DNA of 64,000 nucleotides from the NCBI GenBank assembly GCA_023213195.1, contig CP096135.1, positions 2,662,842-2,726,841 of the forward strand, read 5' to 3'. The notes beneath the pieces are model-generated. The model was given only the letters and a program-made list of their open reading frames with translations. It was not told the origin of the DNA and searched no databases. This document shows, in pieces, positions 40,447 through 50,251 of the stretch (the stretch's first letter is position 1; each line of letters begins with the position of its first letter). The DNA comes from Sphingobacteriales bacterium JAD_PAG50586_3. Its GTDB lineage: Bacteria; Bacteroidota; Bacteroidia; CAMBQF01. The translations under genes were made by a program, and so were the position numbers.

Positions 40447-41040
40447 TTACATTATTACTTTGTAGCCTTTAATCATTAATGCAGAAATGTTGTACACTTT
40501 CTCTTCAAAAGTATAATCGTCTTTATTATCTAGTGCCTGAAAAGCTTCAACAGATAAAAGGATTTCGCCTTCTTTGGCAAAGTCCTCGCCAAGTTTTGCG
40601 GCCTTGTTTACTGCATCGCCAAAATAGTCTTTGTTTTTGAGCAGGAGTATTTTACCAAAGCCAATACCAATACCTACTGATATATCCCTATCCTCGTCGG
40701 TAAGAATATTCATAGCATTAAGGGCAAGGTTTATAGCAATAGAAGCTTCTACAGCTTTTTTTACATTCTCAAATGTGGCGTATACATTATCGGCTTCAAA
40801 TTTAACAATGGTGCCTTTGTATTTTTCAATAATAGGGGTAGCGGCCAGTTGCATTTTACGCACCATGCTAAGGTAATGGATGATACCTTTTTCTTGCACG
40901 GTAGCTGTAAAGCCACTCATATCAAGAACAAACACACAGGTTTCAGCACCAAATTTTTGCCAAATCTCAGTTTCAATAAGAGATAAGTCGTCTTCGTCAG
41001 CTAAATTATATTTGTCTAATAGCTCAACAAGCTTTTCCAT
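40447..41040 (-). CDS. Adenylate/guanylate cyclase-like (CHD) domain protein
   Basis: About 197 aa from ATG 41040. Class III nucleotide cyclase homology: the first metal Asp in FVLDMSGFTATVQE (about residue 40), the loop KFEADNVYATFEN (the usual GD is AD), and GDAVNKAAKLGE near residue 142, which in active enzymes carries Asn and Arg; here Lys replaces Arg. ISVGIGIGFGKIL matches beta-5. Catalysis is possible but the transition-state Arg appears changed, so a regulatory role is equally likely. No sensor domain attached. Confidence 0.8.
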   Translation of the reverse strand: MEKLVELLDKYNLADEDDLSLIETEIWQKFGAETCVFVLDMSGFTATVQEKGIIHYLSMVRKMQLAATPIIEKYKGTIVKFEADNVYATFENVKKAVEASIAINLALNAMNILTDEDRDISVGIGIGFGKILLLKNKDYFGDAVNKAAKLGEDFAKEGEILLSVEAFQALDNKDDYTFEEKVYNISALMIKGYKVIM

Positions 41041-41085
41041 ACAAAAATAAATTTGGCGCAAAGCTAATGGTTTTTACCTCACAGC

Positions 41086-41115
41086 AAACCCCTCCATGAA
41101 TATGAAGGGGTTAAA
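41086..41115 (-). terminator. Hairpin after heme oxygenase gene
   Basis: AAACCCCTCCAT...ATGAAGGGGTTAAA stem-loop, 38 bases past the heme oxygenase stop on the minus strand. T tract is weak. Confidence 0.5.
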
Positions 41116-41152
41116 TCGGTGGCAAAGTATTTTATTGCAACAGTATTAAATA

Positions 41153-41752
41153 TTAAACAGCTTCTACCTTAGTAAATGCCTTAGCTATAGTTAGGCATTT
41201 GCCAAAAAAATCAAACGCTTCTTTACCTGCCGCAACAATGCCATCGTTATTATTTATACGCGGAGCTGATGATTCCATAGCGATGATAAAATCTTTCCAC
41301 ATAGTGCCTACATTCTCGCCATAGCAACCGTAAAAGTTGTATGATGTAATTGAAGATAGGTTTGGGTTTTTAGCCAGTGCGCGTGCAATTACTGCTCCGC
41401 CAAGGGTAGAGCCTTCTGCAACATATAAGTAGCCTAAAGCCTGCTCTATAGTAGTAATTTTTGGTGTTGCGGTTTCAATATCAGCAGGGTTAATACCCAA
41501 GTGGTCAAGGTCGGCAAGTAATAATTGAGTTTTAGCACGTTGGCTAAGTTGTATACGGTCGGCTAAACCGTTTGCAGTTAAAAGTGGGTACGCAACTTCT
41601 TCAACCCCTTTGTTAAATATATAGTTGGCTACTACTATGGTAGTGTACTGGTCTGCATTTAAGCTGCCATCCATAATATTGTTAGAGTAAGAAACGGCCT
41701 CAACCTGGTTGTGGGCCTCGCGGGTTTGTTCTTTAAGCGCTTGCATTATCAT
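41153..41752 (-). CDS. Biliverdin-producing heme oxygenase
   Basis: 199 aa, all-helical. Axial ligand candidate His in TREAHNQVEAVSY (about residue 14) and the distal-helix region LGYLYVAEGSTLGG (about 109-122), the hallmark of bacterial HO linked to phytochromes or iron use. Opens heme to biliverdin, CO and iron. No bacteriophytochrome, TonB receptor or heme transporter is adjacent. Confidence 0.87.
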   Translation of the reverse strand: MIMQALKEQTREAHNQVEAVSYSNNIMDGSLNADQYTTIVVANYIFNKGVEEVAYPLLTANGLADRIQLSQRAKTQLLLADLDHLGINPADIETATPKITTIEQALGYLYVAEGSTLGGAVIARALAKNPNLSSITSYNFYGCYGENVGTMWKDFIIAMESSAPRINNNDGIVAAGKEAFDFFGKCLTIAKAFTKVEAV

Positions 41753-41896
41753 AGTCAGATGTTTTTTTTATTTCGTGGCAAAAGTAATAGTTTGTTTTTA
41801 TTTAGACTAATTCCAAATAAAAATATTTCATCAAAGAATTAACATACCCCTGTTTAGAGTATTTGTTTTACCGCCCTTATATAGCAGCGGTTTACC

Positions 41897-41904
41897 TATA
41901 TTTG
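41897..41904 (+). promoter_or_regulatory. TAnnTTTG -7 box before thrS
   Basis: TATATTTG followed by GCACC, 20 bases upstream of the thrS start codon. The -33 element is not clear at the expected spacing. Confidence 0.45.
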
Positions 41905-41924
41905 CACCTCAATTTTTAAAACAG

Positions 41925-43872
41925 ATGATTAATATTACCCTGCCCGATGGGAGTGTGCGCCAGTACGAAAGCGGAACCACTGCCCTACAAATAGCGGCAA
42001 GCATTAGCGAAGGATTAGCGCGAAACGTTTTAGCTGCCAAGGTTAATGGCAAAGTGCAAGATGCAGTATTGCCTATTAATGACGATGCTACGCTTAGCCT
42101 TCTAACGTGGAATGATGAGGAGGGTAAAAATACGTTTTGGCATTCATCGGCCCACTTACTGGCCGAGGCTTTGGAATCTTTCTATCCCGGTGTGAAGTTT
42201 GGAATTGGACCGCCTATTGAAACAGGCTTTTACTATGATATTGACCTTGGAGGCCAAAAGCTAAACGACGAAAACTTTAAGCAGATTGAAGATAAAATGC
42301 TGGAGTTGGCCCGCCAAAAGAACCAGTACATCCGCAGCGAAGTATCTAAAGCCGATGCTATAAAATACTTTACCGATAAGGATGATGAATATAAACTAGA
42401 TCTTTTAGAAGGGCTGGAAGATGGTAGCATTACATTCTACCAACAAGGCAATTTTACCGACCTATGTCGCGGCCCTCACATTCCTGATACCGGCTTTATT
42501 AAGGCTGCAAAGGTAATGAGCATTGCCGGTGCATACTGGCGTGGCGATGAGAAGAACAAGCAACTTACCCGTGTATATGCTGTTACCTTCCCCAAACAAA
42601 AAGACCTTACCGATTACCTAACCCTTTTAGAGGAAGCTAAAAAACGCGACCACCGTAAGCTAGGTAAAGAGTTAGAGTTATTCACCTTCTCTGAGAAGGT
42701 AGGGCAGGGGTTACCATTATGGTTGCCTAAAGGAGCAGCCCTGCGCGAGCGTTTAGAAAACTTCTTAAAGAAAGCTCAACTAAAGGCAGGCTACCTGCCG
42801 GTTATAACCCCGCATATTGGTAATAAAGAGTTGTACGTGACTTCAGGTCATTATGAGAAATATGGTAAAGACTCGTTCCAGCCAATTAAAACCCCGCACG
42901 AGGGGAGGAGTTCTTCTTAAAACCAATGAACTGCCCCCACCATTGCGAGATTTACAAGAGCAAACCCCGTTCGTACAAAGACCTTCCGGTGCGTTTTGCC
43001 GAGTTTGGTACCGTTTACCGTTACGAGCAGGCAGGGGAGTTACACGGCTTAACCCGTGTCCGTGGCTTTACTCAGGATGATGCCCACCTTTTTTGCCGTC
43101 CCGATCAGGTTAAGGACGAATTTATCAAGGTTATAGACCTTGAGTACTATATGTGTTTAAGACCTTAGATTTTCAGGATTATACTGCCCAAATATCGCTT
43201 CGTGATAAAGAAGACAGGGCTAAATATATTGGCAGCGATGAGAACTGGGAAAAGGCCGAGCAAGCCATTATTGAAGCTGCTGCTGAACGTAACCTGCGCA
43301 CAGTTGTAGAATATGGAGAAGCAGCGTTTTACGGCCCCAAACTTGACTTTATGGTTAAAGACGCAATTGGCCGTAAATGGCAGTTGGGCACCATACAGGT
43401 AGACTACAATTTACCAGAACGTTTTGAGCTGGAATACAAAGGCAGCGACAATCAGATGCACCGCCCGGTAATGATTCACCGTGCGCCGTTTGGCTCTATG
43501 GAGCGCTTTGTTGCTGTATTGACCGAGCATTGCGCGGGCAGCTTCCCACTTTGGTTAACACCAGACCAAGTTGCCATATTACCAATTGGCGAAAACTATG
43601 TGGAATATGCACAAAAAGTTGCCCAATTGCTAAATAATTCCGATATTCGCGCCCTTGTTGACGAGAGGAACGAAACGGCCGGCAAAAAAATACGTGAAGC
43701 CGAGATGAGTAAAGTTCCGTACATGCTGATAGTAGGGGAGAAGGAAATGGCCGCCAACTTAATTTCGGTACGCAAACACGGCGGAGCGGATTTAGGTCAA
43801 ATGACGGTTGAAGACTTTGCCAAACTGGTATCAACAGAAGTTAGCGAGCAATTAAATAAAAACGAGTATTAA
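41925..43872 (+). CDS. thrS: Threonyl-tRNA synthetase (frameshifted twice)
   Basis: About 649 aa repaired. Order: TGS domain (residues 1-62), SAD editing domain with [10 protein letters not shown] and the distal His/Cys ([12 protein letters not shown]), class II catalytic core with [23 protein letters not shown] (motif 2) and [11 protein letters not shown] (motif 3), and a C-terminal anticodon-binding domain. Breaks: G run 42902-42905 one base short ([16 protein letters not shown] restored) and about 43144 one base short (giving [11 protein letters not shown]). Heads the classic thrS-infC-rpmI-rplT operon. Confidence 0.96.
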
Positions 43873-43888
43873 CTAAAACTTAAATACA

Positions 43889-44475
43889 ATAGCAACCCCC
43901 TTTTCACCAAGACCAAAACCTCCGTACCAAGGCAACCGCCCACGCCCTGGACAAAAAAGGAGGACGCCCACCGTATAAATGATAAGATACGCGGGGTAAA
44001 TGAAGTTAGGGTAGTAGGCGAGGACATTGAAGCCCAAGTGGTTTCTTTGGCCGAAGCCATGCGATTAGCAGAAGAAGCAGGTTTAGACCTGGTAGAGATA
44101 TCGCCTGGGGCGGTTCCTCCGGTTTGCCGCATTATTGACTATAAGAAGTTTCTTTACGAACAAAAGAAGAAACAGAAAGAGTTAAAAGCTAAGGCTGCCA
44201 AGGTTGTTGTTAAGGAAATACGTTTTGGCCCTAATACTGATGACCATGACTTTGATTTTAAACTTAACCACGCGATTAAGTTTTTAGGAGAAGGGTCTAA
44301 AGTAAAGGCCTATGTGTTTTTTAAAGGCCGCTCAATTGTATTTAAAGAACGTGGCGAGGAGTTATTGCTACGTTTTGCTGATAAGCTTGAAGATTACGGT
44401 AAGCCAGAGGCTTTGCCACAATTAGAAGGTAAGCGTATGCAAATTATGCTTGCGCCAAGAAAGAAAGCGAAGTAG
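43889..44475 (+). CDS. infC: Translation initiation factor IF-3 with non-AUG start (frameshifted)
   Basis: About 195 aa when repaired. The N-domain has [16 protein letters not shown] and [18 protein letters not shown]; the C-domain has [17 protein letters not shown] and [15 protein letters not shown]. The N-terminal extension is Pro/Arg-rich and lies in another frame: an A run (43953-43958) one base short separates PRPGQK from KEDAHRIND. In that frame there is no ATG, GTG or TTG; ATA at 43889 is the only ATN codon after the stop at 43874. Rare start codons in infC let IF-3 repress its own translation, so ATA is plausible. Confidence 0.93.
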
Positions 44476-44592
44476 TTTACAGTTGGTAGTTCTTAGTTGA
44501 TAGTTAACGTAAGAATGAAAGCTGGAAATTAAAAGTTAAATTTATTAGTAGATGATATTTAAAGTTGTGAAATACTAACAACTGCGAACTGA
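44474..44592. repeat. Inverted pair of short-word arrays between infC and rpmI
   Basis: AGTTTACAGTTGGTAGTTCTTAGTTGATAGTT begins at the infC stop codon; its rough reverse complement ACTAACAACTGCGAACTGAAAA lies at 44573-44594, with about 65 AT-rich bases between. The region also has to carry any rpmI leader signal; I see no known L20 leader structure. Confidence 0.6.
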
Positions 44593-44627
44593 AAAAGATT
44601 AGTTGAACCCTAATATAAAGAAGAGCA

Positions 44628-44828
44628 ATGCCAAAGATGAAGACAAACTCGAGCGCTAAGAAACGTTTTACGTTTACTGGCTCGGGTAAAATCAAGCGCA
44701 AGCACGCCTTCAAAAGTCACATTTTGACTAAGAAGAGCACCAAGCGTAAGCGTAACCTTACCAAGTCAGGATTGGTTTCTGATGGTGACTTAGGTAATGT
44801 TAAATTTATGCTTACCGTAGGTAAATAG
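44628..44828 (+). CDS. rpmI: Ribosomal protein bL35
   Basis: 66 aa, very basic. Start [14 protein letters not shown] and the [19 protein letters not shown] core are diagnostic. Part of the large subunit; lies between infC and rplT as expected. Confidence 0.97.
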   Translation: MPKMKTNSSAKKRFTFTGSGKIKRKHAFKSHILTKKSTKRKRNLTKSGLVSDGDLGNVKFMLTVGK

Positions 44829-44922
44829 TTTACCTGCGAGGTTTACAAATTATGTTTAACCCGGAGTTTGAGCACAAGAGTCTATCTTAGGTAGTCCGCC
44901 AAACACCAAAAAACGAAAAGAA

Positions 44923-45267
44923 ATGCCAAGATCAGTCAATGCTGTAGCCTCTAGGGCTAAACGCAAAAAAATGCTGAAGCTTACCAAAGGTAACTTCGGT
45001 TCACGTAAAAATGTATGGACAGTAGCCAAGAACACCCTTGAAAAAGGCTTAGGTTACGCCTACCGCGACCGCCGTCAAAAGAAACGTAACTTCCGCGCTT
45101 TGTGGATTCAACGTATCAATGCCGGTACACGTCAGTACGGTATGTCATACTCACAATTTATAGGAAAATTAGCCGCTGCACAAATCGATATCAACCGTAA
45201 GGTGCTTGCCGATTTAGCGATGAATCATCCTGAGGCGTTTAAAGCCATTGTAGATAAAGTAAAGTAA
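44923..45267 (+). CDS. rplT: Ribosomal protein bL20
   Basis: 114 aa. [32 protein letters not shown] and [20 protein letters not shown] are canonical. Binds 23S rRNA early in assembly and in many bacteria represses its own operon. Ends with a clear terminator. Confidence 0.98.
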   Translation: MPRSVNAVASRAKRKKMLKLTKGNFGSRKNVWTVAKNTLEKGLGYAYRDRRQKKRNFRALWIQRINAGTRQYGMSYSQFIGKLAAAQIDINRKVLADLAMNHPEAFKAIVDKVK

Positions 45268-45287
45268 AACAACCAGGTTCAACTTTT

Positions 45288-45320
45288 TTAAAACCCCGCC
45301 CACAAGGTGGGGTTTTTGTT
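45288..45320 (+). terminator. Intrinsic terminator of the thrS-rplT operon
   Basis: AAAACCCCGCC-CACAA-GGTGGGGTTTTTGTTT: stem of about ten pairs and T run, 21 bases after rplT. Confidence 0.88.
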
Positions 45321-45395
45321 TATAACCTTGCTAGTGTTCAACAAAAACAATATATTTGGGTGTGAGGTTAATGTTGAAATATAATTATCAATATA

Positions 45396-45426
45396 TTGTG
45401 CCTATCAAAATATGATATTACTTTTG
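45396..45426 (+). promoter_or_regulatory. Bacteroidota-type promoter for the response regulator
   Basis: TTG (45396-45398), 20 bases, then TACTTTTG (45419-45426), matching -33/-7 elements, 30 bases before the start codon. The same spacing is seen at 61294-61324. Confidence 0.65.
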
Positions 45427-45456
45427 TGAGGTAGGGACACTAAACATTTGGGAAGA

Positions 45457-45860
45457 ATGAAATCAGAAAAGGCAGAAATAATCTGTATTGTAGATGATGA
45501 TGAGGTTTACCAGTTTTCGGTAACCCGCACCATAAAGGCTGCAAACATTGTGAAGAAGATTCTGATTTTTTCAGACGGTGAGGAAGTGTTCGAATTTCTG
45601 CAAGACAATATTTCGAAGAAAGAAGAACTGCCCGATATTATTTTCCTGGACATTAACATGCCGTACATGGACGGTTGGGAGTTCTTGGATTACTACACCA
45701 AAATAAAGCCAAATCTGCCTAAGAAAATTACCGTGTATTTAGTTAGCTCATCGGTATCAGAAAAGACCAGGTTAAGGCACAAGCAATATCAGACGTTAGC
45801 GACTATATTGTTAAGCCTATCACCATTGAAGATTTCCGCACTGCGATAGAGAATTTCTAG
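45457..45860 (+). CDS. Single-domain response regulator (frameshifted)
   Basis: About 134 aa after repair; CheY-like receiver only, no output domain. Acidic pocket Asp-Asp in IVDDDEVY, phosphoacceptor in IIFLDINMPYMDGWEF (about residue 63), Ser/Thr in LVSSSVSEKD, and Lys in DYIVKPITIEDF. The A run at 45761-45764 is one base short; restored, the helix-5 end reads PITIEDFRTAIENF and the stop is at 45858-45860. No histidine kinase adjacent. Start ATG 45457 preferred to an upstream TTG. Confidence 0.9.
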
Positions 45861-45912
45861 TCATTTCAATTAATAATTACGGTTGATATATTATGTAGCT
45901 ATATAAAGGCGA

Positions 45913-47295
45913 TTAGTTTTCACTACGCCTTTTTATCTCCTGTATAAAATGTTTAGTGAAATCACTTACTATGTTTGCAGACTTTAGTTTTGAATAATCT
46001 AAAGAGTAATTATAAGGTCCTATTATTTGGTCTTTAGAATCAAACCCTCTATACCTTACTGTAAAATTAAAATCACTAAAAGCTACAGTTATATAATTAT
46101 GCACTTCGAAATTATTGGAAACATCTTTTTTGAATCCTTTTAAATTATATCCGTACTGAATTTCAGTTATGTTTTCAATAGAATTATTTCCATTTAGAAA
46201 ATTAATATGCGAGTCTTTTATTTTCTCAGTAGATAATGTTTTATTACCATTGCTGCCTTTGGTTGAAAAATAAATGGCATCTATTCTGTCCAAGAATAAT
46301 TCATCTAATTGTCTTAACTTTTGTTGTAATGAAATAACTAATGGAAAGAAAAAATCAGAGAGTAATCTATGCATCTGTTCACGAGATTTAATTTTAGCTT
46401 CAAATTCTTCTTTGCTTAATTGAAGCTTTAATATTTCTATCTCTTTATCAATATCATCGGGCTCTGTAATATCTTCACCTTTAGCTCCTATAGTATATAT
46501 ATCTAAAGAATGGATAAGGTTATTTACTATTAACTCTATAAATGGATTATAATTCTTTGCATCGGCTTGGGCTAGTGCCGCATAGTATTCATTACGGTTT
46601 GCTTGTTTAATTACAACCGGAGGAAAGCCATTTTTTATTAATATTAAGTTCATTAGCAAACGGCTCATACGGCCATTGCCATCATCAAATGGATGAATAT
46701 TTACAAATTCATAGTGTAATAATGCAGCCAATACGACCGGATGTAAATTACTATCTTCCTTTCGATACCAATTTATAAGGTCTGTCATGCGGGCAGGTGT
46801 CTCTTCCGGCGTGGCATAATAGTGTATATCGCCTGTTGGTGTCTTTACGTGGTTAGGTTGTGTTTTATATTCGCCAAGTTGAATAAGTTTGGTTGTTTTT
46901 TGACCATCAGGGGTTTGAGCACTGCTTTCGTAGGGCTCAACTAGTAACATTTTATGTAATTCACGAATATCGCGTTCACTCAATTCGTATTCTTTATTTT
47001 TTATAAGTCCAAATAAGTATTCAATGGCCTCATTATGGCCTTTCATATCCAAATGGTCTTTTAAGGGTTTGCCTTTGGCTGTTAAGCCTTCGCGAAGAAA
47101 TACAAGAGTTTCACCAAATGTCAGGCTGTTACCTTCTATAGCGTTAGAGTGGTAGTTCCAGTCGAGCCTGAATTTTTGCATGATTTTGCCTTCTACATCT
47201 TTTGGCAAAGGTTTTAACGCATCGACCTGCTTTTTAAGGGCATCAACCTTCATTAACAATTCGGCGTTGTGCTTTATGTTCTTAAATTTTAACAT
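45913..47295 (-). CDS. Fic family AMPylase-type protein
   Basis: 460 aa. N-terminal inhibitory helix motif S50-x3-E54-G55 (HSNAIEGNSLTFGET), a Fic domain with the complete active site HPFDDGNGRMSR at residues 201-212 (catalytic His201, phosphate-binding Asn207 and Arg209), and a C-terminal winged-helix/coiled part (EILKLQLSKEEFEAKIKSREQ). The Glu of the inhibitory motif would clamp ATP and keep it off. Transfers AMP to a protein hydroxyl; target unknown. No antitoxin neighbour, as expected for this self-inhibited class. Confidence 0.92.
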   Translation of the reverse strand: MLKFKNIKHNAELLMKVDALKKQVDALKPLPKDVEGKIMQKFRLDWNYHSNAIEGNSLTFGETLVFLREGLTAKGKPLKDHLDMKGHNEAIEYLFGLIKNKEYELSERDIRELHKMLLVEPYESSAQTPDGQKTTKLIQLGEYKTQPNHVKTPTGDIHYYATPEETPARMTDLINWYRKEDSNLHPVVLAALLHYEFVNIHPFDDGNGRMSRLLMNLILIKNGFPPVVIKQANRNEYYAALAQADAKNYNPFIELIVNNLIHSLDIYTIGAKGEDITEPDDIDKEIEILKLQLSKEEFEAKIKSREQMHRLLSDFFFPLVISLQQKLRQLDELFLDRIDAIYFSTKGSNGNKTLSTEKIKDSHINFLNGNNSIENITEIQYGYNLKGFKKDVSNNFEVHNYITVAFSDFNFTVRYRGFDSKDQIIGPYNYSLDYSKLKSANIVSDFTKHFIQEIKRRSEN

Positions 47296-47345
47296 GCCCT
47301 AAATATACCATACATATGTATAATGGGAATAATTTAAGGAAATAT

Positions 47346-47729
47346 TTACCTTTTAGGCAACACATACCCTTGCATATACAGGCTTGTTTTGGCCGGTATG
47401 GTGTTACCTGTAATGGTAATAGACTTAGACGATGGCCGTTTGGCCTTGCCTTGCCCTGCGGTGTTAAATACTACTTTTATAACGCCGGTTTCTCCGGGCT
47501 TAACCGGCGCAGAGGGTAGGGTAGGCACCATACAATCGCACGATGCATCTACGCTTGTTATTTTAAAATTTGCTTTACCGGTGTTCTTGAACTTATACGA
47601 ATAGGTAATAACCTTTCCTTCTTTAACGGTACCAAATTTATAGTCGGTAGTTTCAAAGGCAATGCTCGTAGTTTGCCCGTAAGCCAACTGCGAGAAGAGA
47701 AATACTACTATACCTATTGCCGTTTTCAT
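47346..47729 (-). CDS. DUF1573 secreted protein
   Basis: 127 aa, signal peptide (residues 1-18) and one ASPM/Hydin-like immunoglobulin domain: DYKFGTVKEGKVITYSYKFKNTGKANFKI, DASCDCMVPTLPSAPVKPGETG, VVFNTAGQGKAKRPSSKSI. Envelope protein of unknown function, abundant in this phylum. Starts one base after the mutase stop on the same strand. Confidence 0.9.
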   Translation of the reverse strand: MKTAIGIVVFLFSQLAYGQTTSIAFETTDYKFGTVKEGKVITYSYKFKNTGKANFKITSVDASCDCMVPTLPSAPVKPGETGVIKVVFNTAGQGKAKRPSSKSITITGNTIPAKTSLYMQGYVLPKR

Positions 47730-47730
47730 A

Positions 47731-49847
47731 TTACTTTAATTTCTCTAACACCTCTATCGCAGCCTTTGGCAACTCTGTGCTAGGCCCAAAAATTAAGGCT
47801 ACACCTTCTTTATACAGGTAGTCAAAGTCCTGCTCGGGTATAACACCACCGGCCACCACCAAAATATCTTCCCTGCCATAGTTTTTAAGCTCGGCAATAA
47901 GTTGAGGCACAAGGGTTTTATGCCCTGCGGCTAAAGATGATACACCCACTATATGAACATCGTTCTCTACAGCTTGTTTAGCAGCCTCTGCCGGGGTTTG
48001 AAACAGCGGTCCAATATCTACATCAAAGCCCATATCGGCAAAGCCGGTAGCTATAACCTTGGCACCACGGTCGTGCCCGTCTTGCCCCATTTTGGCAACC
48101 AATATACGTGGGCGGCGGCCATTGGTTTTAGCAAAGGCATCAGCCAGTTTCAGCGCCTTGGCAAAATCAGTATTGTTTGGCATTTCTGATGAATAGATAC
48201 CTGATATTGAACGAATAACCGCTTTGTAGCGGCCAAACACTTTCTCGCAGGCGGTAGATATTTCTCCTAAAGTAGCACGCTTAGCAGCGGCATCAACTGC
48301 CAGTTCAAGCAGGTTGCCTTTGCCGGTTTCGGCACATTTGATAATGGCAGCCAAGGCTTTTTCAACAGCCTTATTATCACGCCCTTTCTTGGTTTTATTT
48401 AAACGTTCTATTTGAGATTTACGCACCTTTTGGTTATCAACCTCCAGAATAGCCATAGGCTCTTCTTTGTCCAGTTTAAACTCGTTCACCCCAACTATGA
48501 TATCGCGACCACCATCAATCTTAGCTTGGCGGCGTGCTGCAGCCTCTTCAATCTTCATCTTGGGGAAGCCAGACTCTATGGCCTTGGTCATGCCGCCCAG
48601 TTTCTCCACTTCCTCAATCATAGCCCAGGCTTTTTCTACCAGTTCGTTGGTAAGCCACTCTATATAATAAGAACCCGCATAGGGGTCTACCGCGCGGGTA
48701 ATATGGGTTTCTTCCTGAATAAACAACTGTGTGTTACGTGCTATACGTGCCGAAAAATCGGTAGGCAGGGCAATGGCCTCGTCGAGCGAGTTGGTGTGCA
48801 GCGATTGCGTTCCACCCAAAGCAGCAGACATAGCTTCAATACAGGTACGTACCACATTATTATAAGGGTCTTGGCGTGTTAAGCTCCAGCCCGATGTTTG
48901 GCAATGCGTACGCAGCGCCATCGATTTTTCATTCTTGGGGTTGAATTGCTTTACAATCTTAGCCCAAAGCAAACGCCCGGCACGCATCTTGGCCACTTCC
49001 ATAAAGTGGTTCATGCCTATGCCCCAGAAGAACGATAGGCGGGGGCAAAGTCGTCAATATCTAAGCCCGCTTCAATACCCGTACGCAGGTATTCCCAACC
49101 ATCGGCAAGGGTATAGGCCAGTTCAATATCAGCACCCGCACCGGCCTCGTGTATATGGTAGCCCGATATACTTATCGAGTTAAACTTGGGCATATTCTTA
49201 GATGTGTACTTAAATATATCGCCCACAATGCGCATAGAAGCAGCCGGCGGATATATGTAGGTATTACGCACCATAAACTCCTTCAAAATATCATTCTGTA
49301 TAGTACCACTAAGCTTGTCTAGCGATATGCCCTGCTCTTGCGCAGCAACTATATAAAAGGCCATAATGGGCAATACAGCCCCGTTCATGGTCATAGATAC
49401 CGACATTTCATCTAACGGAATGCTGTCAAAAAGTATCTTCATATCCTCTACACTATCAATAGCAACACCGGCTTTGCCAACATCGCCTACCACACGTTCA
49501 TGGTCGCTATCGTAGCCGCGGTGGGTAGCCAGGTCAAACGCTACCGATAAACCCTTTTGCCCTGCGGTCAGGTTCTTACGGTAAAAATTGTTACTTTCTT
49601 CAGCCGTAGAAAAGCCCGCATACTGGCGAATAGTCCACGGGCGAACCGCATACATACTGGCATACGGCCCACGCAAATAGGGGGTAAGCCCTGCGGTAGA
49701 ACCCAAGTGTTTTAACTCTTTAAGGTCGTCGGCAGAGTAAGTGTTCTTCTGCTCAATATCTTCGTTGCCCTGCCATTTTTTTGCTTTTATTTTGCCTTGT
49801 TTGGCAGGCTTAATAGTCAGGGGTATGTTGGTAAAATCAGGTTTCAT
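47731..49847 (-). CDS. scpA: Methylmalonyl-CoA mutase large subunit (frameshifted)
   Basis: About 705 aa repaired from ATG 49847 ([10 protein letters not shown]). TIM-barrel with [18 protein letters not shown] (substrate loop), [12 protein letters not shown] and [16 protein letters not shown]; the C-terminal B12 domain carries [14 protein letters not shown] (DxHxxG, His axial to cobalt), [11 protein letters not shown] and [11 protein letters not shown]. Converts methylmalonyl-CoA to succinyl-CoA. The C run (plus-strand G 49041-49045) is one base short; restoration gives [19 protein letters not shown]. The small subunit gene normally upstream is not adjacent. Confidence 0.95.
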
Positions 49848-49853
49848 AGTTAG

Positions 49854-49890
49854 ACCCCCTCCTAAATCCTTCTCCTTAAAGGGGAGGACT
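49854..49890. repeat. CCTCC/GGAGG hairpin repeat
   Basis: ACCCCCTCCTAAATCC plus TTCTCCTTAAAGGGGAGGA. On the minus strand it reads as the CCTCCCCTTTAAGG type with a GGAGGGG tail. Sits 6 bases upstream of scpA. Confidence 0.7.
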
Positions 49891-49986
49891 TCAATTACTT
49901 TGGGGATAAGCAAAAGTAAGCATTTTTTGTGCCAATCTATACCCCTACAGTATGTGGTTAATCCACTCATTTTCGCCCCTGTTTTT

Positions 49987-50078
49987 AACTCTCCCCGTCC
50001 CCCTCTCTTAACCTTAAGAGAGGGGGTGACCGTTCTACAGCCCATCGGGGTATAAAGCACCTGTGTCGGGGGAGAGTT
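49987..50078. repeat. Nested inverted-repeat element upstream of scpA
   Basis: Outer arms AACTCTCCCC (49987-49996) and GGGGAGAGTT (50069-50078) enclose an inner hairpin CCCCCTCTCTT-AACCTT-AAGAGAGGGGG (50000-50026 region) and a 40-base tail. The gap 49848-50251 contains no gene I can support; an open frame reading through here as an scpA extension is repeat-derived. Confidence 0.6.
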
Positions 50079-50207
50079 GAAAGTATTGTTGTTGTAGTAA
50101 AATTTTGACTATTTGCTGTTGATTTTCATTAGAAATATAGGTTCGTTTTAGGCACTACAAAGGTATAATCCCAACACCCTCTTTGTCAACCTAAACTTAT
50201 AAGCTGT

Positions 50208-50237
50208 TCCCCTCTCCTTGGGAGAGGGGAAAATTAC
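50208..50237. repeat. CCTCTCC/GGAGAGG hairpin repeat
   Basis: TTCCCCTCTCCTTGGGAGAGGGGAA, a near-perfect palindrome, 15 bases before the next start codon. Confidence 0.75.
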
Positions 50238-50251
50238 TTATCTTAGCCCTA

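Noticed and set aside
43953-43958. Programmed -1 frameshift in infC at the A run
   Set aside because: Formally possible, but the same one-base run shortage occurs in over fifteen other genes, so sequencing error is simpler.
49848-50060. N-terminal extension of methylmalonyl-CoA mutase to 50060
   Set aside because: The extension is translated repeat sequence; ATG 49847 gives the family N-terminus.
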